DNA of 64,000 nucleotides from Bettongia penicillata ogilbyi. Taxonomy: Eukaryota; Chordata; Mammalia; Diprotodontia; Potoroidae. Positions 49,245-59,412 of this stretch are shown here, piece by piece (position 1 is the first letter of the stretch; every line of letters starts with the position of its first letter). The notes under the pieces were generated by a model. That model saw nothing but the letters and a program-made list of their open reading frames with translations. It was not told the DNA's origin and searched no databases. The position numbers and the translations under genes were made by a program. The DNA lies in NCBI GenBank assembly GCA_023548195.1, contig JAJHZJ010000269.1, positions 186,001 to 250,000 on the forward strand, read 5' to 3'.

Positions 49245-49740
49245 TCTTACCCATTAAATAGGTCCATGTGACCTGCCTGGGTCACATGAAACCCTGAGTC
49301 ACATGAGTTTGATTCCCATGGAGCCTATGGTGGTAGGAGTTTGCTGAATTGATGGAACAGGAAGGGTGGCATGGGAAGAGACCCAGCTGAGAGGAAATTT
49401 GTCAAAGTCTAGTCAGAGCTAGGAAGGATGCAGGCAAGCAGGCTACTTGGTAGTGTGAATAACAGAGCTTGGTTTTCATTTTTTTTTTTTTTGAGAGCCT
49501 TCCTCTAATTTGTATAATGGAGCTGGTTTCTGAGAAGCCTAGCAGAAGGAAGGCTTGGGGAAGGGTGTTGTCCTATGAATTGTTACTGTGTATAGATTTT
49601 TGTTACTGAAGAATTTGGTTTTCTAGTGTTTTAATAAATGTTTTTGGTTCTGTCTCCCATGGGGAGAGTCTGTTTTATTTTGTGATTCAAAATTGCACTG
49701 GGATATTCACGACTGCCATAGGCACAGTGAATAATTCATT
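49245..49740 (+). mobile_element. solo LTR related to the ERV-L LTR
   Basis: Second, clearly diverged copy of the LTR at 47448-48070: 'CCATGTGACCTGCCTGGGTC', 'CCCTGAGTCACATGAG', 'TTTAATAAATG' polyadenylation region (about 49630), 'CATGGGGAGAGTCTG' and 'TTTTGTGATTC'. No internal ERV sequence borders it on either side. The left end is uncertain; 48966-49244 is otherwise unassigned. Confidence 0.6.
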
Positions 49741-49744
49741 GGTG

Positions 49745-50460
49745 TTACACCACTGCTTCTGCACACACCACAGGAGTTCTGGTTCCTGCACACAGCTGGG
49801 TATGGCATTCCTTGCCAGCAGATATTACCTAGATCTTCCCAGATCTTAGATACTCAACTCCCCTAACTGTTCCTGTGACTGGAGCCAGTAGACTCTCAAA
49901 CCATCTAACCCCAGGCCCTGCTACTTTTTGTTAAAGTGGACCCTAAACTGGAGATGTTTATTCTTCATAAAGACCAAGCCTTCTCCTGGGATTTTTCTTC
50001 TGATCTTTTTGCTGTCCCAGGAAGGCTGCTGTTGTGCCCCCATTGTTATTTATTTTTACCACTGCTTTACTGGTCCTGAGGTGCTATTTTTTTTCTCTTT
50101 TGAGGGGGACAATTTTGAGAGCTTGGTATGTTCTGACCTACTCCAACTTGCTGGATAGCATTTTCCATCATGAGTCTTTTGGAATTGTCTTTGATCAATG
50201 TCTTATTTAGAAGAGTTAAGTCTTGGTCATTGTGGAATTTTACTATATATACATACACATATATTTATACTTGTATACATACATATGTGTTGAATACAAA
50301 TACATATGCACATATACACATATACTTCTTTTCAAATATGTTATTTTTCTCTTTACTTTGATATCACTGGCACATAGACGTAGCATGCTATTGATGGGTC
50401 AGTGGATATGCACAAATTTATAGTTCTTTGTCATAATTCCAAATATTTTCCCTGAATTAT
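49745..50460 (-). mobile_element. probable old L1 pieces
   Basis: 49745-50160 resembles an old L1-type 5'UTR in inverted orientation (similar style to 25440-26100), low confidence. 50160-50230 has the inverted L1 3' text 'CATCATGAGTCTTTTGGAAT', also at 56240-56260. 50240-50330 is a TA/CATA simple repeat, and 50390-50440 is again L1 3'-like. Confidence 0.4.
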
Positions 50461-50469
50461 TGGGCCAGT

Positions 50470-50760
50470 TACTATTTCATGCTATCCACATGCAGAGAAA
50501 GACCTATGGAATCTCAATACATATGAAGCATATTATTTGTGCCTTGTTTCCTCTTCATGGTTTTTCATTTTGTTCTGATTTTTCTTTCACAGCATGACTA
50601 ATGTGAGAATGTTTTTAAATGATGATCTATATCAAAATTTTGCTGTGTAGGTAAGGAGGGTAGGAAGAAAGGGAAGGGGAAAAATTTGGAACTCAAAATT
50701 TTACAAAAATGAGTTTTGAAAATTATGTTTACATGCTATAATACTACTAAGGAAAGATAA
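50470..50760 (+). mobile_element. L1 3'UTR fragment
   Basis: 'CATGCAGAGAAAGACCTATGG', 'TTTTTCATTTTGTTCTGATT', 'GGAAGGGGAAAAATTTGGAAC' and 'TGAGTTTTGAAAATTATGTT' are the conserved end of marsupial L1. Confidence 0.7.
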
Positions 50761-50810
50761 TAGGAAAAAAAAAGGAGTGTAAGGAGTATGAGAATATCAA
50801 CTACTTGAAA

Positions 50811-50925
50811 GTATCACTTACTATTTCTTTTGTTTGCCTCTGTCAAGTCAGCATCTAGCACCACACTTTGAATGTAGTGAGTCTTCAAAAAAATATGTAT
50901 AGAATTCATTAATTTGGTAAAATTA
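50811..50925 (+). repeat. inverted repeat, left arm (outer part)
   Basis: Matches the reverse complement of about 52130-52243. Shared text includes 'TTTGCCTCTGTCAAGTCAGCA', 'ACTTTGAATGTAGTGAGT' and 'TAGAATTCATTAATTT'. Divergence by eye is roughly 15-20%. The arm contains an L2/L3-like tail motif. It is interrupted at 50926 by the KH-domain retrocopy. Confidence 0.8.
50911..50925 (+). repeat. target-site duplication of KH retrocopy, left
   Basis: AATTTGGTAAAATTA. It corresponds to 51404-51418 (AAATTAGTGAAATTA) on the other side and to the single uninterrupted AATTTAATGAAATTA on the minus strand of the right arm (52126-52140). Confidence 0.7.
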
Positions 50926-51404
50926 ACTTTTCTCCACTCCTGGCCTGCTTCACCTGCGTCCAGACGACACCATGAGCAACCCACTTGTTTGTGACAATTA
51001 TAACCAGTCCCATCCTCGGAGAACGAGGCCCAAACCCCAAGATAAAGGCCCCCTGCCCTTCGAATCTCGGCTCGTGGGGGCTCTCATAGGGATGAAAGAT
51101 CGAAGATAAAGCAATGGAGACGCTTTCGGGAGCTCAGATTAAAATAGATCTATTCAATCAAGAGGAAGACGGTGAAAAGCCCGAAAAGGCAGAGGTGCAA
51201 GTGTTCGGGAGCAGCCACTGTAGAATCAGAGCGAAAGAACTAGTTGAATGTGTCATCAGCTGGTATCCACCAGCCTCCTCCTCTGAGGCTGCAGATGAAG
51301 CACAGAAGGCTGTTGTCCAGATGTCCATTCAGGAAAAGAAGTAATATGCAGTCCATCTGGGTCTTGTTAATTTTATATAAATAAACTATGTTTCTGTTAA
51401 AAAA
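50926..51404 (+). pseudogene. processed pseudogene of a small KH-domain protein
   Basis: Intronless, GC-richer insert with a short 5'UTR, ATG at 50972, coding text to a TAA at 51342-51344, a 3'UTR with AATAAA near 51380 and a short A-run (51399-51406). About 124 codons. The first 45 codons are open to a TAA at 51107-51109. The reading then continues one base over, from about 51108, so there is a single-base frameshift. The protein has a KH-like fold pattern: 'ESRLVGALIG', a loop where GxxG would be, 'METLSGAQIKI', an acidic insert, 'EVQVFGSSHCRIRAKELVECVIS', then an Ala/Ser-rich tail. I do not recognise the parent gene. It inserted into the left arm of the inverted repeat. KH domains bind single-stranded RNA or DNA (family knowledge). 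Confidence 0.75.
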
Positions 51405-51600
51405 AATTAGTGAAATTATAGTTTTGATGAAATACTAAAAATAATGGAGAACACAGAACATAGAAAATAATTAAGTCAATGGATTTAGAGAAAAAAAGAA
51501 CATATATTACAGAGTTAAAAAAATGAATTCAGGGCAATATATTAGAGCGAAGGAAAGAAGGCAAAAAAAGAGAAGATATTTTAAAATATGTAGCAGAAAA
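51405..51600 (+). repeat. inverted repeat, left arm (inner part)
   Basis: Continues the left arm after the retrocopy. Matches the reverse complement of about 51968-52130: 'TGAAATTATAG', 'GATGAAATACTAAAAATAAT', 'AAGTCAATGGAT', 'GAATTCAGGGCAATATATTA'. Confidence 0.8.
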
Positions 51601-51967
51601 AGGCAAGAAAATTTAGGTACAAAAATAATATCTTAGTACCATTATTCTTCATTTAAAAATATTTATGGTAACATATTTTTTTTAAAATTTGAATTCCAAA
51701 TGTTTCTCTTCTTGTTATTTCTCTCAATCCATTGAAAAATCAAGCAAAAATACCTACTTACATACATCTGCCTGTATTTGTTTATATGTATATACATACA
51801 CATGTGCATATAAATATACATGTCTTTGTATATGTTTTAATACATGTGTATGTATGTTTGTATGTATAGATAGATCTAGAGATAGAGAGATAGATATTGA
51901 TGCATATATTGATAGATACAGATATGTACATCTATCTCTCTGTTTATAGGTATATACTTATAGACAC
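51601..51967. repeat. inverted-repeat spacer with CATA/GATA repeats
   Basis: The spacer between the arms. 51760-51960 is a CATA/TATG/GATA-rich simple repeat; 51660-51740 may hold a scrap of inverted L1 3'UTR. Confidence 0.6.
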
Positions 51968-52243
51968 TGTCTTCTCTTTTTGCCTTTTTTTTTTAGTTTT
52001 ACTCTAATATATTGCCCTGAATTCAGTTCTTTAGCTCTATAAGATATACACTGTTTTTCTCTATATCCATTGACTTAATGGTTTTCCATGTTCTGTTCAT
52101 TATTTTTAGTATTTCATAAAGACTATAATTTCATTAAATTAATGAATTCTATAAATATTTTTTGAGGACTCACTACATTCAAAGTGTAGTAACAGATGCT
52201 GACTTGGCAGAGGCAAACATAAAAAAAAGAAGAATAGTAAATG
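51968..52243 (-). repeat. inverted repeat, right arm (uninterrupted)
   Basis: Reverse complement of the two left-arm pieces joined together, without the KH insert. It therefore preserves the pre-insertion arrangement. It ends where the minus-strand HAL1 begins, near 52244. Confidence 0.8.
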
Positions 52244-54648
52244 TTTACTTCTAATTACTTACTCCTCCCATTTGCACTCCCTTCAATCATAACCCCCCAC
52301 CACACCTATCCCCTTCTCCACTACTTTCCTGTAGTGTAAGATAGATTTTCCTATCAAATTCAGTGAGCATGCAATTCTCTCCCTAAGACAAATGTGACGA
52401 GACTAAGTTTCACCTTTTTCCTCTCACTTCCTCCTTTTTCTCCTCCATTGAAAAAGGTTTTTCTTGCCTCTTTTATGAGAGATAATTTGCCCCATTTCAT
52501 TTCTCCATTTCTCCTCCAAATATATTCCTCTCTACACCTTAATTTTATTTTTTTACACATCATCCCTTCTTATTTAACTCATCCTGTACTCTCTGTACAT
52601 ATATATATACATGTATATATAGATATAGATATAGATAGATAGATAAAGATATAGATATAGATGTAGATGTAGACATATAGATATAGATAGATATAATATG
52701 AATATATATGTGTGTTTGTATGTGTATGTGTGAGTATGTGTATAATCCCTTGAACTACCCAAATACTGAGAAAAATTTCAAAACTTACAAATATTATATT
52801 TCCATGCAGGAATGCAAACAGTTCAACTTTAGAAAGTCTCTTATGACTTCTCTTTCCTGTTCACCTTTCATCCCTCTTTTGATTCTGGTGTTTGAAAGTC
52901 ATATTTTATATTCAGTTGTGGTGTTTTCATCATTTTTCCCTCTGAGCTGTTATACTCAGTTTTGCTAGGTAGGTGATTTTTGTCTTTAATCCTAGTTCCT
53001 TTGACTTCTGGAACATAATATTCCATGCCCTTTGATCCCTTAATGTAGAATACGCTAGATCTTGTGTTATTCTGATTGTATTTCCACAATACTGAATTGT
53101 TGATTTGTGGGTGCTTGCAATATTTTCTCCTTGACCTAGTAACACTGGAATTTGGCTACAACATTCCTAGGAGTTTCTCTTTTCAGATCTCTTACAGGAG
53201 GTTATTGGTGGATTCTTTCAATTTTTATTTTTCCCTCTGGTACTAGAATATCAAGCAGTTTTCCTTGATAATTTCATGAAAGGTGATGTCTAGACTCTTT
53301 TGTCATCATGGCTTTCTGGTAGTTTCCTAATTTTTAAATGGTATCTCCTGGATCTATTTTCCATGTCAGTTTTTTTTTTCCAATGAGATATTTCACATTA
53401 TCTTCTACTTTTTCATTCTTTTGAGTTTGTTTTGTAATTCTTGGTTTCTCATAAAGTCATTAGCTTCCTACTGTCCCATTCTAATTTTTAAATTACTATT
53501 TTCTTCAGTGAGCTTTTGAACCTCTTTTCCACTTGGCTAATTCTGCTTTTTAAAAACATTCTTCTCCTCATTAACTTTTTGGATCTCTTTTGCCATTTTA
53601 GCCCATTTTTAAAGGTGTTATTTTCTTCAGCATTTTTGGAGGCTCCTTTAGCAAGATGTTGACTTGCTTTTCATATTTTTCTTGCATCCCTCTAATTTGT
53701 CTTCCCAATTTTTCTTCCACATCTCTGACTTGATTTTCCAAATCCTTTTTGAACTCTTCTAGTGTCTGAAACAATTGCATATTTATTTTGAGGTTTTAGA
53801 TTCTGAATCCTTGAATTTTAGGTCTTCCTTTGATGGTGTGCATCATTCCTCCTCATCCAAAAGGATGGAAGGAAATACCTGTTCACCAAAAAAGTAGCTT
53901 TCTATAGTCATATTTTTTCCCTCTTGCTTGCACATTTCCCCAACCAGTTACTTGACTTTTGAGTCCTTTGTCAAGAGGAGTGTATGCTCTGGGGACCTAT
54001 AATTTCTCATTTCCTCCAAGCTAGCACAGTCAAGGGAGAGGAGGTTGCTTCTCTCCTGTCCTGTGCTGTGGTCTGGGAGCAACAGAAACAGTCTGTTCTG
54101 CACAGGATCTGAGAGCAGAGTTCCCTCTCCAGAGTCACTCCCAGGTCTACCACCAGCACTCTCCTGCAACCCAGGAGAGCCACTCAGGGTTGACATTCAG
54201 ATCAACTGCTCAATTTCCCCAGGATCTTTAAGCAAAGAGCTCCAAAAGTAGACACTGCCACTGCAGTGGCTTCTGCTGGTGGTTCCATACCAAGTTCCCT
54301 TCTTACTCAGGTGAAAGAGCTTTCTCACTGACTTTTGAAGCTGTCTTTGGCATTTGTGGGTTGAGCAATCTGAGAATTGCTGCTGCTGGGGGCGCCCTGA
54401 AGCCTATTCTGAGATCTGTCCCTGCCATGGCCCAAGCTGGGCTGCTTTCTGCTACTCTCCTCATGTGATAGACCTTTCTTCTTGGTCTTCCTGGCTGTCT
54501 TGGGCTGGAAATCTCTTTCCTTCTGTCACTGTGTGGCTTCTGCTGCTCTAGAATTTGTTTAGAGTCATTTTTAAAAGTATTTTATGGGCTATGGGGGGAG
54601 TTTCCACAGGACTGTCTTTCTGCTCCACCATATTGGCTCCACCCCCTC
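52244..54648 (-). mobile_element. HAL1 (copy i), 3'-shortened
   Basis: Minus-strand HAL1: partial 3'UTR (52244-52858, with a TATA/GATA/TG microsatellite at 52590-52740), broken ORF1 (52860-53935), 5'UTR (53936-54648) opening with a decayed 'GGAGCCAATATGGTGGAG' near 54640. The last several hundred bases of the 3'UTR and the poly(A) tail are missing on the left. No ORF2. Confidence 0.8.
52860..53935 (-). pseudogene. HAL1 ORF1 (decayed)
   Basis: All ORF1p parts are recognisable: N-terminus near 53930, coiled coil (53470-53780, e.g. 'FKKDLENQVRDVEEKLGRQ'), RRM (about 53170-53350) and C-terminal domain (52900-53140, with 'RITQDLAYSTLRDQRAWN'). At least several frameshifts and stops. Not expected to make protein. 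Confidence 0.8.
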
Positions 54649-54824
54649 CTCCCCGTCACACAAATAATCCACATTATTATTAATGGTACATTTTACATTA
54701 ACCACTTACTTTTAGATAATCAGCAAAATAACATATGCAGCCATGATTTGTAGTGTTTGCTGATTTCTGAAGAGTCGATACTCACACTGAAACTTTGACA
54801 ATTAGTTTTAACCAGTCAGTTACA

Positions 54825-55020
54825 GTTGGATCTCAGAAAACCTATAACTCTGTATTCAGAGGATATGCACTTGAATCCTTTCTTTTATACTTACTCTCAG
54901 GATGATTTTGGTTAAGTCATTTTGTTTCTGTGATCCTCAGTTTCTTCATCTCCAAAATAAATCTATATTATTAAATACCATTTGAGGTTTATTTTTACTT
55001 TGTATCTATGATCCTATGAA
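54825..55020 (+). mobile_element. MIR
   Basis: 'GAGGATATGCACTTGAATCC', 'ACTTACTCTCAGGATGATTTTGG', 'GTTAAGTCATTTTG', 'ATCCTCAGTTTCTTCATCTCC' and 'TATCTATGATCCTATGA' follow the MIR consensus order. Confidence 0.7.
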
Positions 55021-56090
55021 TAGATAGAGCAAAATAATGGGAGGGAATGCTAGAAATAATCTTTCTTTTAAAATAATCATTGCATAACAGTGTATATAGA
55101 TGCATGCTACCCTAAATAGTTTACATATCACTCTCAGGATCATTTTAATTGTTCCAGAGTAGCAATACAGGGAGCAAAGCATTGATATAATATTCTGAAG
55201 AATATCAGGACAAAGTGAAAGAGTTGGACATAAGCAAGTTATGGATTATGTCTGGATATCTCCCTTTACCTGAAACTTTGTGAACAGTTCACACTTTCAG
55301 GAGTATTTTTCTATGCATATACAGTCTTTCTAAATTTACATATTGTAACAAATGATAATCACTTCACAGTAATGTATATAATGAAAAATATTATACAATA
55401 AGTCCTGAGATGGTTGATTCAATAAATGAAATTTTTTTTGGAAAGTTATCTTACTTGTTTTGCATTTTGAAATAGTTTAGTGGATATTTTATCTTTACTA
55501 TTTTCATTTGATAAACCTTGTGATTTTAACACTGAAATGATAAATCCCATATTAAACGTTGCTTTTATACATTTTTCTAAATCTATCCAGACACAAAAAA
55601 ATTACCAAAAGTTTTGGGAGTAGGATGCTACAATTTGAATGATAAATATCTAATGTATAGAGTAAAATTTTATGCAACTCTGTAAAAGAAAAATCCTGAA
55701 CTAGATTAATTCTATGATTCCTTGTAGTTGCAAATTTATGACCCTATGAGTTCTATGTTGCAGGAAGGGAAGCTGAAACTCAATGGCAGGAAGTCATATG
55801 TGCTTAGATTCCAATTTTTACTTGTCATCCCTTATGAATTTTTTCTTACCATTTCATGAATTTCCAACATTTCAATTCCTTAGTTTCTTTCAAGGGAATT
55901 ATCATCTTTAAAAGTAATTAATTAGCAAAAGAAATGATAATTTGGTTATACATAGATTTGTCTATAAACTAATCTTTCACTGAAGAAGTAATAAAGATTC
56001 ACACACAAATGTGTATACATATATATTTGTGCATATATACATATATACACATATGTGTGTATATATACATATATATATATGATTTTAACA
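55021..56090. other. unassigned; TA/CATA simple repeat
   Basis: No gene or clear element. A TATA/CATA/TG simple repeat occupies 56005-56085. Confidence 0.45.
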
Positions 56091-56475
56091 TATTTTTACA
56101 TTAGTCATCTTGTGAAAGAACAATCAGAACAAACGGGAAAAACCAAACAAAAGAAATGAAAGAGAAAGAGAGAAAATAGTCAACTTTGATCTGCATTCAT
56201 ACTCCGTAGTTCTTTCTCTGGACGTGGATAGCATTTTCCATCATGAGTCTTTTGGAATTTTATTCGATCATTGAATTACTGAAAAGAAGTAAGTCTATCA
56301 AAGTCAGTTATTGCACAACATTGTTCTTACAGTGTACAATGTTCTCTTGGTTTCACTCTCTTCATTCAAAATAAGTTCATTTAAGTCTTTCCAGGTTTTT
56401 ATGAAATCCACCAGCTCATCATTTCTTACAGAACAATAGTATTCCATTACATTTGTGTGTGTATTTGTGCGTGTA
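56091..56475 (-). mobile_element. L1 3' end fragment
   Basis: Inverted L1 3' text: 'GAAAGAACAATCAGAACAAAC', 'TTCATACTCCGTAGTTCTTTC', 'GCATTTTCCATCATGAGTCT' and 'CTCATCATTTCTTACAGAAC' with 'AATAGTATTCCATTAC'. It is followed by a short TG-rich tract. Confidence 0.75.
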
Positions 56476-56814
56476 CACATGTGTGTAGTTCCTTCTACGT
56501 ATTATTAGGCTTTCCTCTAATGTGATGACGACTTTGAAGTTTGCATGATTAAGTTATAAATTTCCTATATATAATAGAAACAGAGCTGACTGGAAAATGA
56601 TTTTCATATAGGTTATAGGCTCTTTGCTGTATGTTTCCTGTATGCTTTCAATGTTGTAAGTCTAGAATGCAACAATCCCTGTTTATAACCTTCCAAAATC
56701 TTTCTATTGAAAAATAGACATTTGCATAAATATTCTGAATTTCTATAGATTTTTTTTATTTCTCCATAGTATTTTAAACTAATTTTTGATGTTATGTAAA
56801 TCCATAATTTCAAA

Positions 56815-58640
56815 TTTAAGAGAACTCTTCTAGTTCAATCATTATATGAGAAAGGAATCTTCACTATAAATATCTCATATATAGTTATCCAGTCATTGAG
56901 GGGTAATCCATTACCTTCTCACACATCCCATTCCACTAAGTAAATCTAATTGATAGAAAATTTTTTGTTTGTTTGTTTGCTTGCTTCCTTGTTTGTTTTA
57001 GTCCTGTTTTGTTGTTTCTTCTCACACACAAAATCTAAATTAGTCTTAGTAACTTCTATCCATGGCAATTTGTTTTGCCCTTTGGAATCAAATAAAACAA
57101 TTCTAATCTCTATTCAATATGACAACCCTTCAAATTGCTGAATACAGCTATTGTGTTCTCTCTGAATCTTTATATTTGAGGCTAAACATTCACAGTTCCC
57201 TCTCTAGTATATTTATGCTTTTCTTAAATTGCAGTATCCAGAAATCAATAAAATACCCCAGATGTGATATAGCAAGGAAGGAATACAATGGCACTATCAT
57301 TTCTTTATTTCTATTGTATTTTTTCTTTTGCTCTCACACTGTTTAACCACTTTCAGCTTATAGCATACTAAAACTACATCACCATTGATTTTTTTCACAT
57401 GAAGTGTGCTTCACCAAGCCTCTTAAATTTTAGAATTATTGAATTTTATTTTTAATAAAATTGTAAAACTATGTTTATCTCTGTTAATTATCAGTTCATT
57501 AGATTTAGGCCTATGTTCTAACCATTTGAGGACATTTTCATCTTGACTTTTGTCATCAAATGCATTAACTTTTGCTTTCATCTTTATATTATGTGAGCAT
57601 CTGATAAAGATAGTATTTATTAAGTTGTTTAGGTCATTGATTAAAAAAGTAGCACAAGACTAATCACATATTTCACAGTCATTCTACTTGAGGATGTTTT
57701 CCAAGTTGACATCAAATCATTAATGACTCATCTTAAAATTTGATCATTGAACCAATTCCAAGTCCTTATAATTGTGTTATCATTTGTTTTCCCCACAAAA
57801 AAAGGAACAGAATGAGAATTTTTATCAAAAATTTGTAATTTAAGTAAATTATAACTGTAACATTTTTCTTAACTTATTAATTGAGTAACCATATTAAAAA
57901 AAAAAGAATGTCTTGCATAACCTATGCTAGCTGAATCCATGTTGGCTCTTTTTGATACCCCACTTTGCTTTCTAGGTCTCAATTAAGTATTATCTTATCA
58001 TCACAATCTAGGTACTGGAATGGTGAACGTACAGCCTCAAGGTCACATGTGACCTTCTAAGTCCTCAAGTGCCCCCCTTTGACTGAATTTAAACTTCACA
58101 GAACAAATTCTCTTAATAAAAATGTTTGTTCTGTAAAACTAGGACTCAGTTAAAAGATTGAACCCAAGGACCTAGAAGGCCACATGTGACCTCAAGGCCA
58201 CAAGTTCCCTATTCTGATGAAATTTTTTTCTAGGAATGAAGTCAAGTTCATTGACTTTTAATTCACTAGTTACATTATTTTTTTCTTTTGTAAAAATTGG
58301 AAATTTTTCTTTCTCTAATCTTATGTTACGTCTTCCCTTCTCAATTATCTTTCAAAAATCACAGTCAATGATTTGGCAATTATACTTGCCATTTCTCTCA
58401 TCATTTTAGGACATAATTCATCTAGATAGGATTACTTGAATTTATCTCAGTATACTCTTAAATTTACTGGTTATCAATTTCCTATCAGCATTCTTCTTTG
58501 GTTCTGTCCTTTTCCTTGGAAGAAGAAACAGAAACAAATTAAGAATTTTATTTTAATATCATCCCATTCACCTCAAGACATGGTCATAACACATTTTGAA
58601 GCTATGTTTTTTCCACAATGTAACTATATTTGATGGGAAA
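56815..58640 (-). mobile_element. ancient CR1-like LINE
   Basis: On the plus strand the text runs in the order of an inverted CR1-type LINE: 'GAGGGGTAATCCATTACCTTC' and 'CCCATTCCACT' (56900), 'TATGACAACCCTTCAAATTG' and 'GAGGCTAAACATTCACAGTT' (57118-57195), 'CCAGATGTGATATAGCAAGG' and 'GGCACTATCATTTC' (57258-57303), 'TTAGATTTAGGCCTATGTTC' (57498), 'TTAATGACTCAT' (57720), 'GAATCCATGTTGGCTC' (57932), 'GAATGAAGTCAAGTTCATTGAC' in part (58236-58256), 'CATAATTCATCTAGATAGG' (58411). The C-terminal RT and 3'UTR regions are represented. Coding capacity is lost. A hAT element sits inside it at 58014-58216. Confidence 0.7.
58014..58216. mobile_element. palindromic hAT (Charlie-type) miniature element
   Basis: About 203 bp, nearly one long imperfect palindrome. 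The left side reads 'CAGCCTCAAGGTCACATGTG' + 'ACCTTCTAAGTCCTCAAGTG', then 'TTTGACTGAATTTAAACTTC' and 'ACAGAACAAA'. The right side is the inverted equivalent (58134-58216). It lacks coding capacity, so it is non-autonomous. The terminal text resembles Charlie-group elements known from opossum (OposCharlie), by memory only. No intact 8-bp target duplication is seen. It interrupts the CR1-like LINE. Confidence 0.7.
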
Positions 58641-59065
58641 AAAATTTAATTTTCTATTACTAGATTAAATGCATTCAGAATTTTAGCACTATTAAATTTT
58701 ATTATTACCATGATATGCTTTTGCATCCATAATCTGAAGCCTAGCTTTGGTTCCATCTTTCATGCATTAAAAAATGATTTGATTTGGTATGTGTTTTATG
58801 GATTTCTATGGCTTAAAAATTTATCACCTTGGGGGTAGCCTACTGAAGATCAGCCATATCATAGTAATGGTAATAACATAGGCTTCTGACAGCACACAAC
58901 CATCTGTCAGGACCAAATTGAAAAAAAAATTCAATGTGTGTGTGTGTGTGTTTATCTTTTCACCAGATTAATATATCCTATAGGGGGTTGTGCTCCTTTG
59001 ATATAGATTTTAAGAATGCATCACAATGGAGTGTTATTTGAAATTTTGGAAAAGGTGTTTTCATA
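58641..59065. other. unassigned; short (TG)n
   Basis: No feature except a (TG)8-type run at 58935-58951. Confidence 0.45.
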
Positions 59066-59069
59066 TATA

Positions 59070-59236
59070 GTATAAAAGATAGTAGAATTCTGGTGACAGA
59101 TGATATTGAGTTTGAATCGTAACTCTGCCACTTACTCTCTGATGTTGGGTAAATATTGATTTTTATGTAACAGATACATTCCCATCTGTAAAATGAAGAT
59201 AATGAATTAGATGATCTCTAAGACTTGAAGGTCTTA
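59070..59236 (+). mobile_element. MIR
   Basis: 'AATTCTGGTGACAGATGATA', 'TTGAGTTTGAATCGTAACTC', 'TGCCACTTACTCTCTGATG', 'CCCATCTGTAAAATGAAGAT' and 'TAGATGATCTCTAAGACTTG' follow the MIR consensus closely. Confidence 0.85.
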
Positions 59237-59239
59237 GAC

Positions 59240-59412
59240 TTCTGCCATTGAGTCTAACCTCTTGATTTTACAGATGAGGAAATTACTTCTCAGAGAAATT
59301 AAGTGAGTTGCCCAAGTAACATATTTTTAAAATAGCAGAGCCAGAATTTGAATCCCATTCTTCTGTCTCCAAAAGTGGCATTTTTTTCTATTGCATTGTG
59401 TACCTTCTATCT
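59240..59412 (-). mobile_element. MIR, inverted
   Basis: Reverse-orientation MIR abutting the previous one: 'ATTTTACAGATGAGGAAATT', 'CAGAGAAATTAAGTGAGTTG', 'CCCAAGTAACATA', 'GCAGAGCCAGAATTTGAATC' and 'CATTCTTCTGTCTCC'. Confidence 0.85.

Noticed and set aside
51760..51960. CRISPR-like regular repeats
   Set aside because: These are 4-bp simple repeats without unique spacers, in a mammalian genome.
52574..52762. ORFs made of Tyr/Ile/His/Thr repeats
   Set aside because: Direct translations of the TATA/GATA/TG microsatellite; the same applies to ORFs at 10280-10560, 48149-48449, 50170-50423 and 51689-51949.
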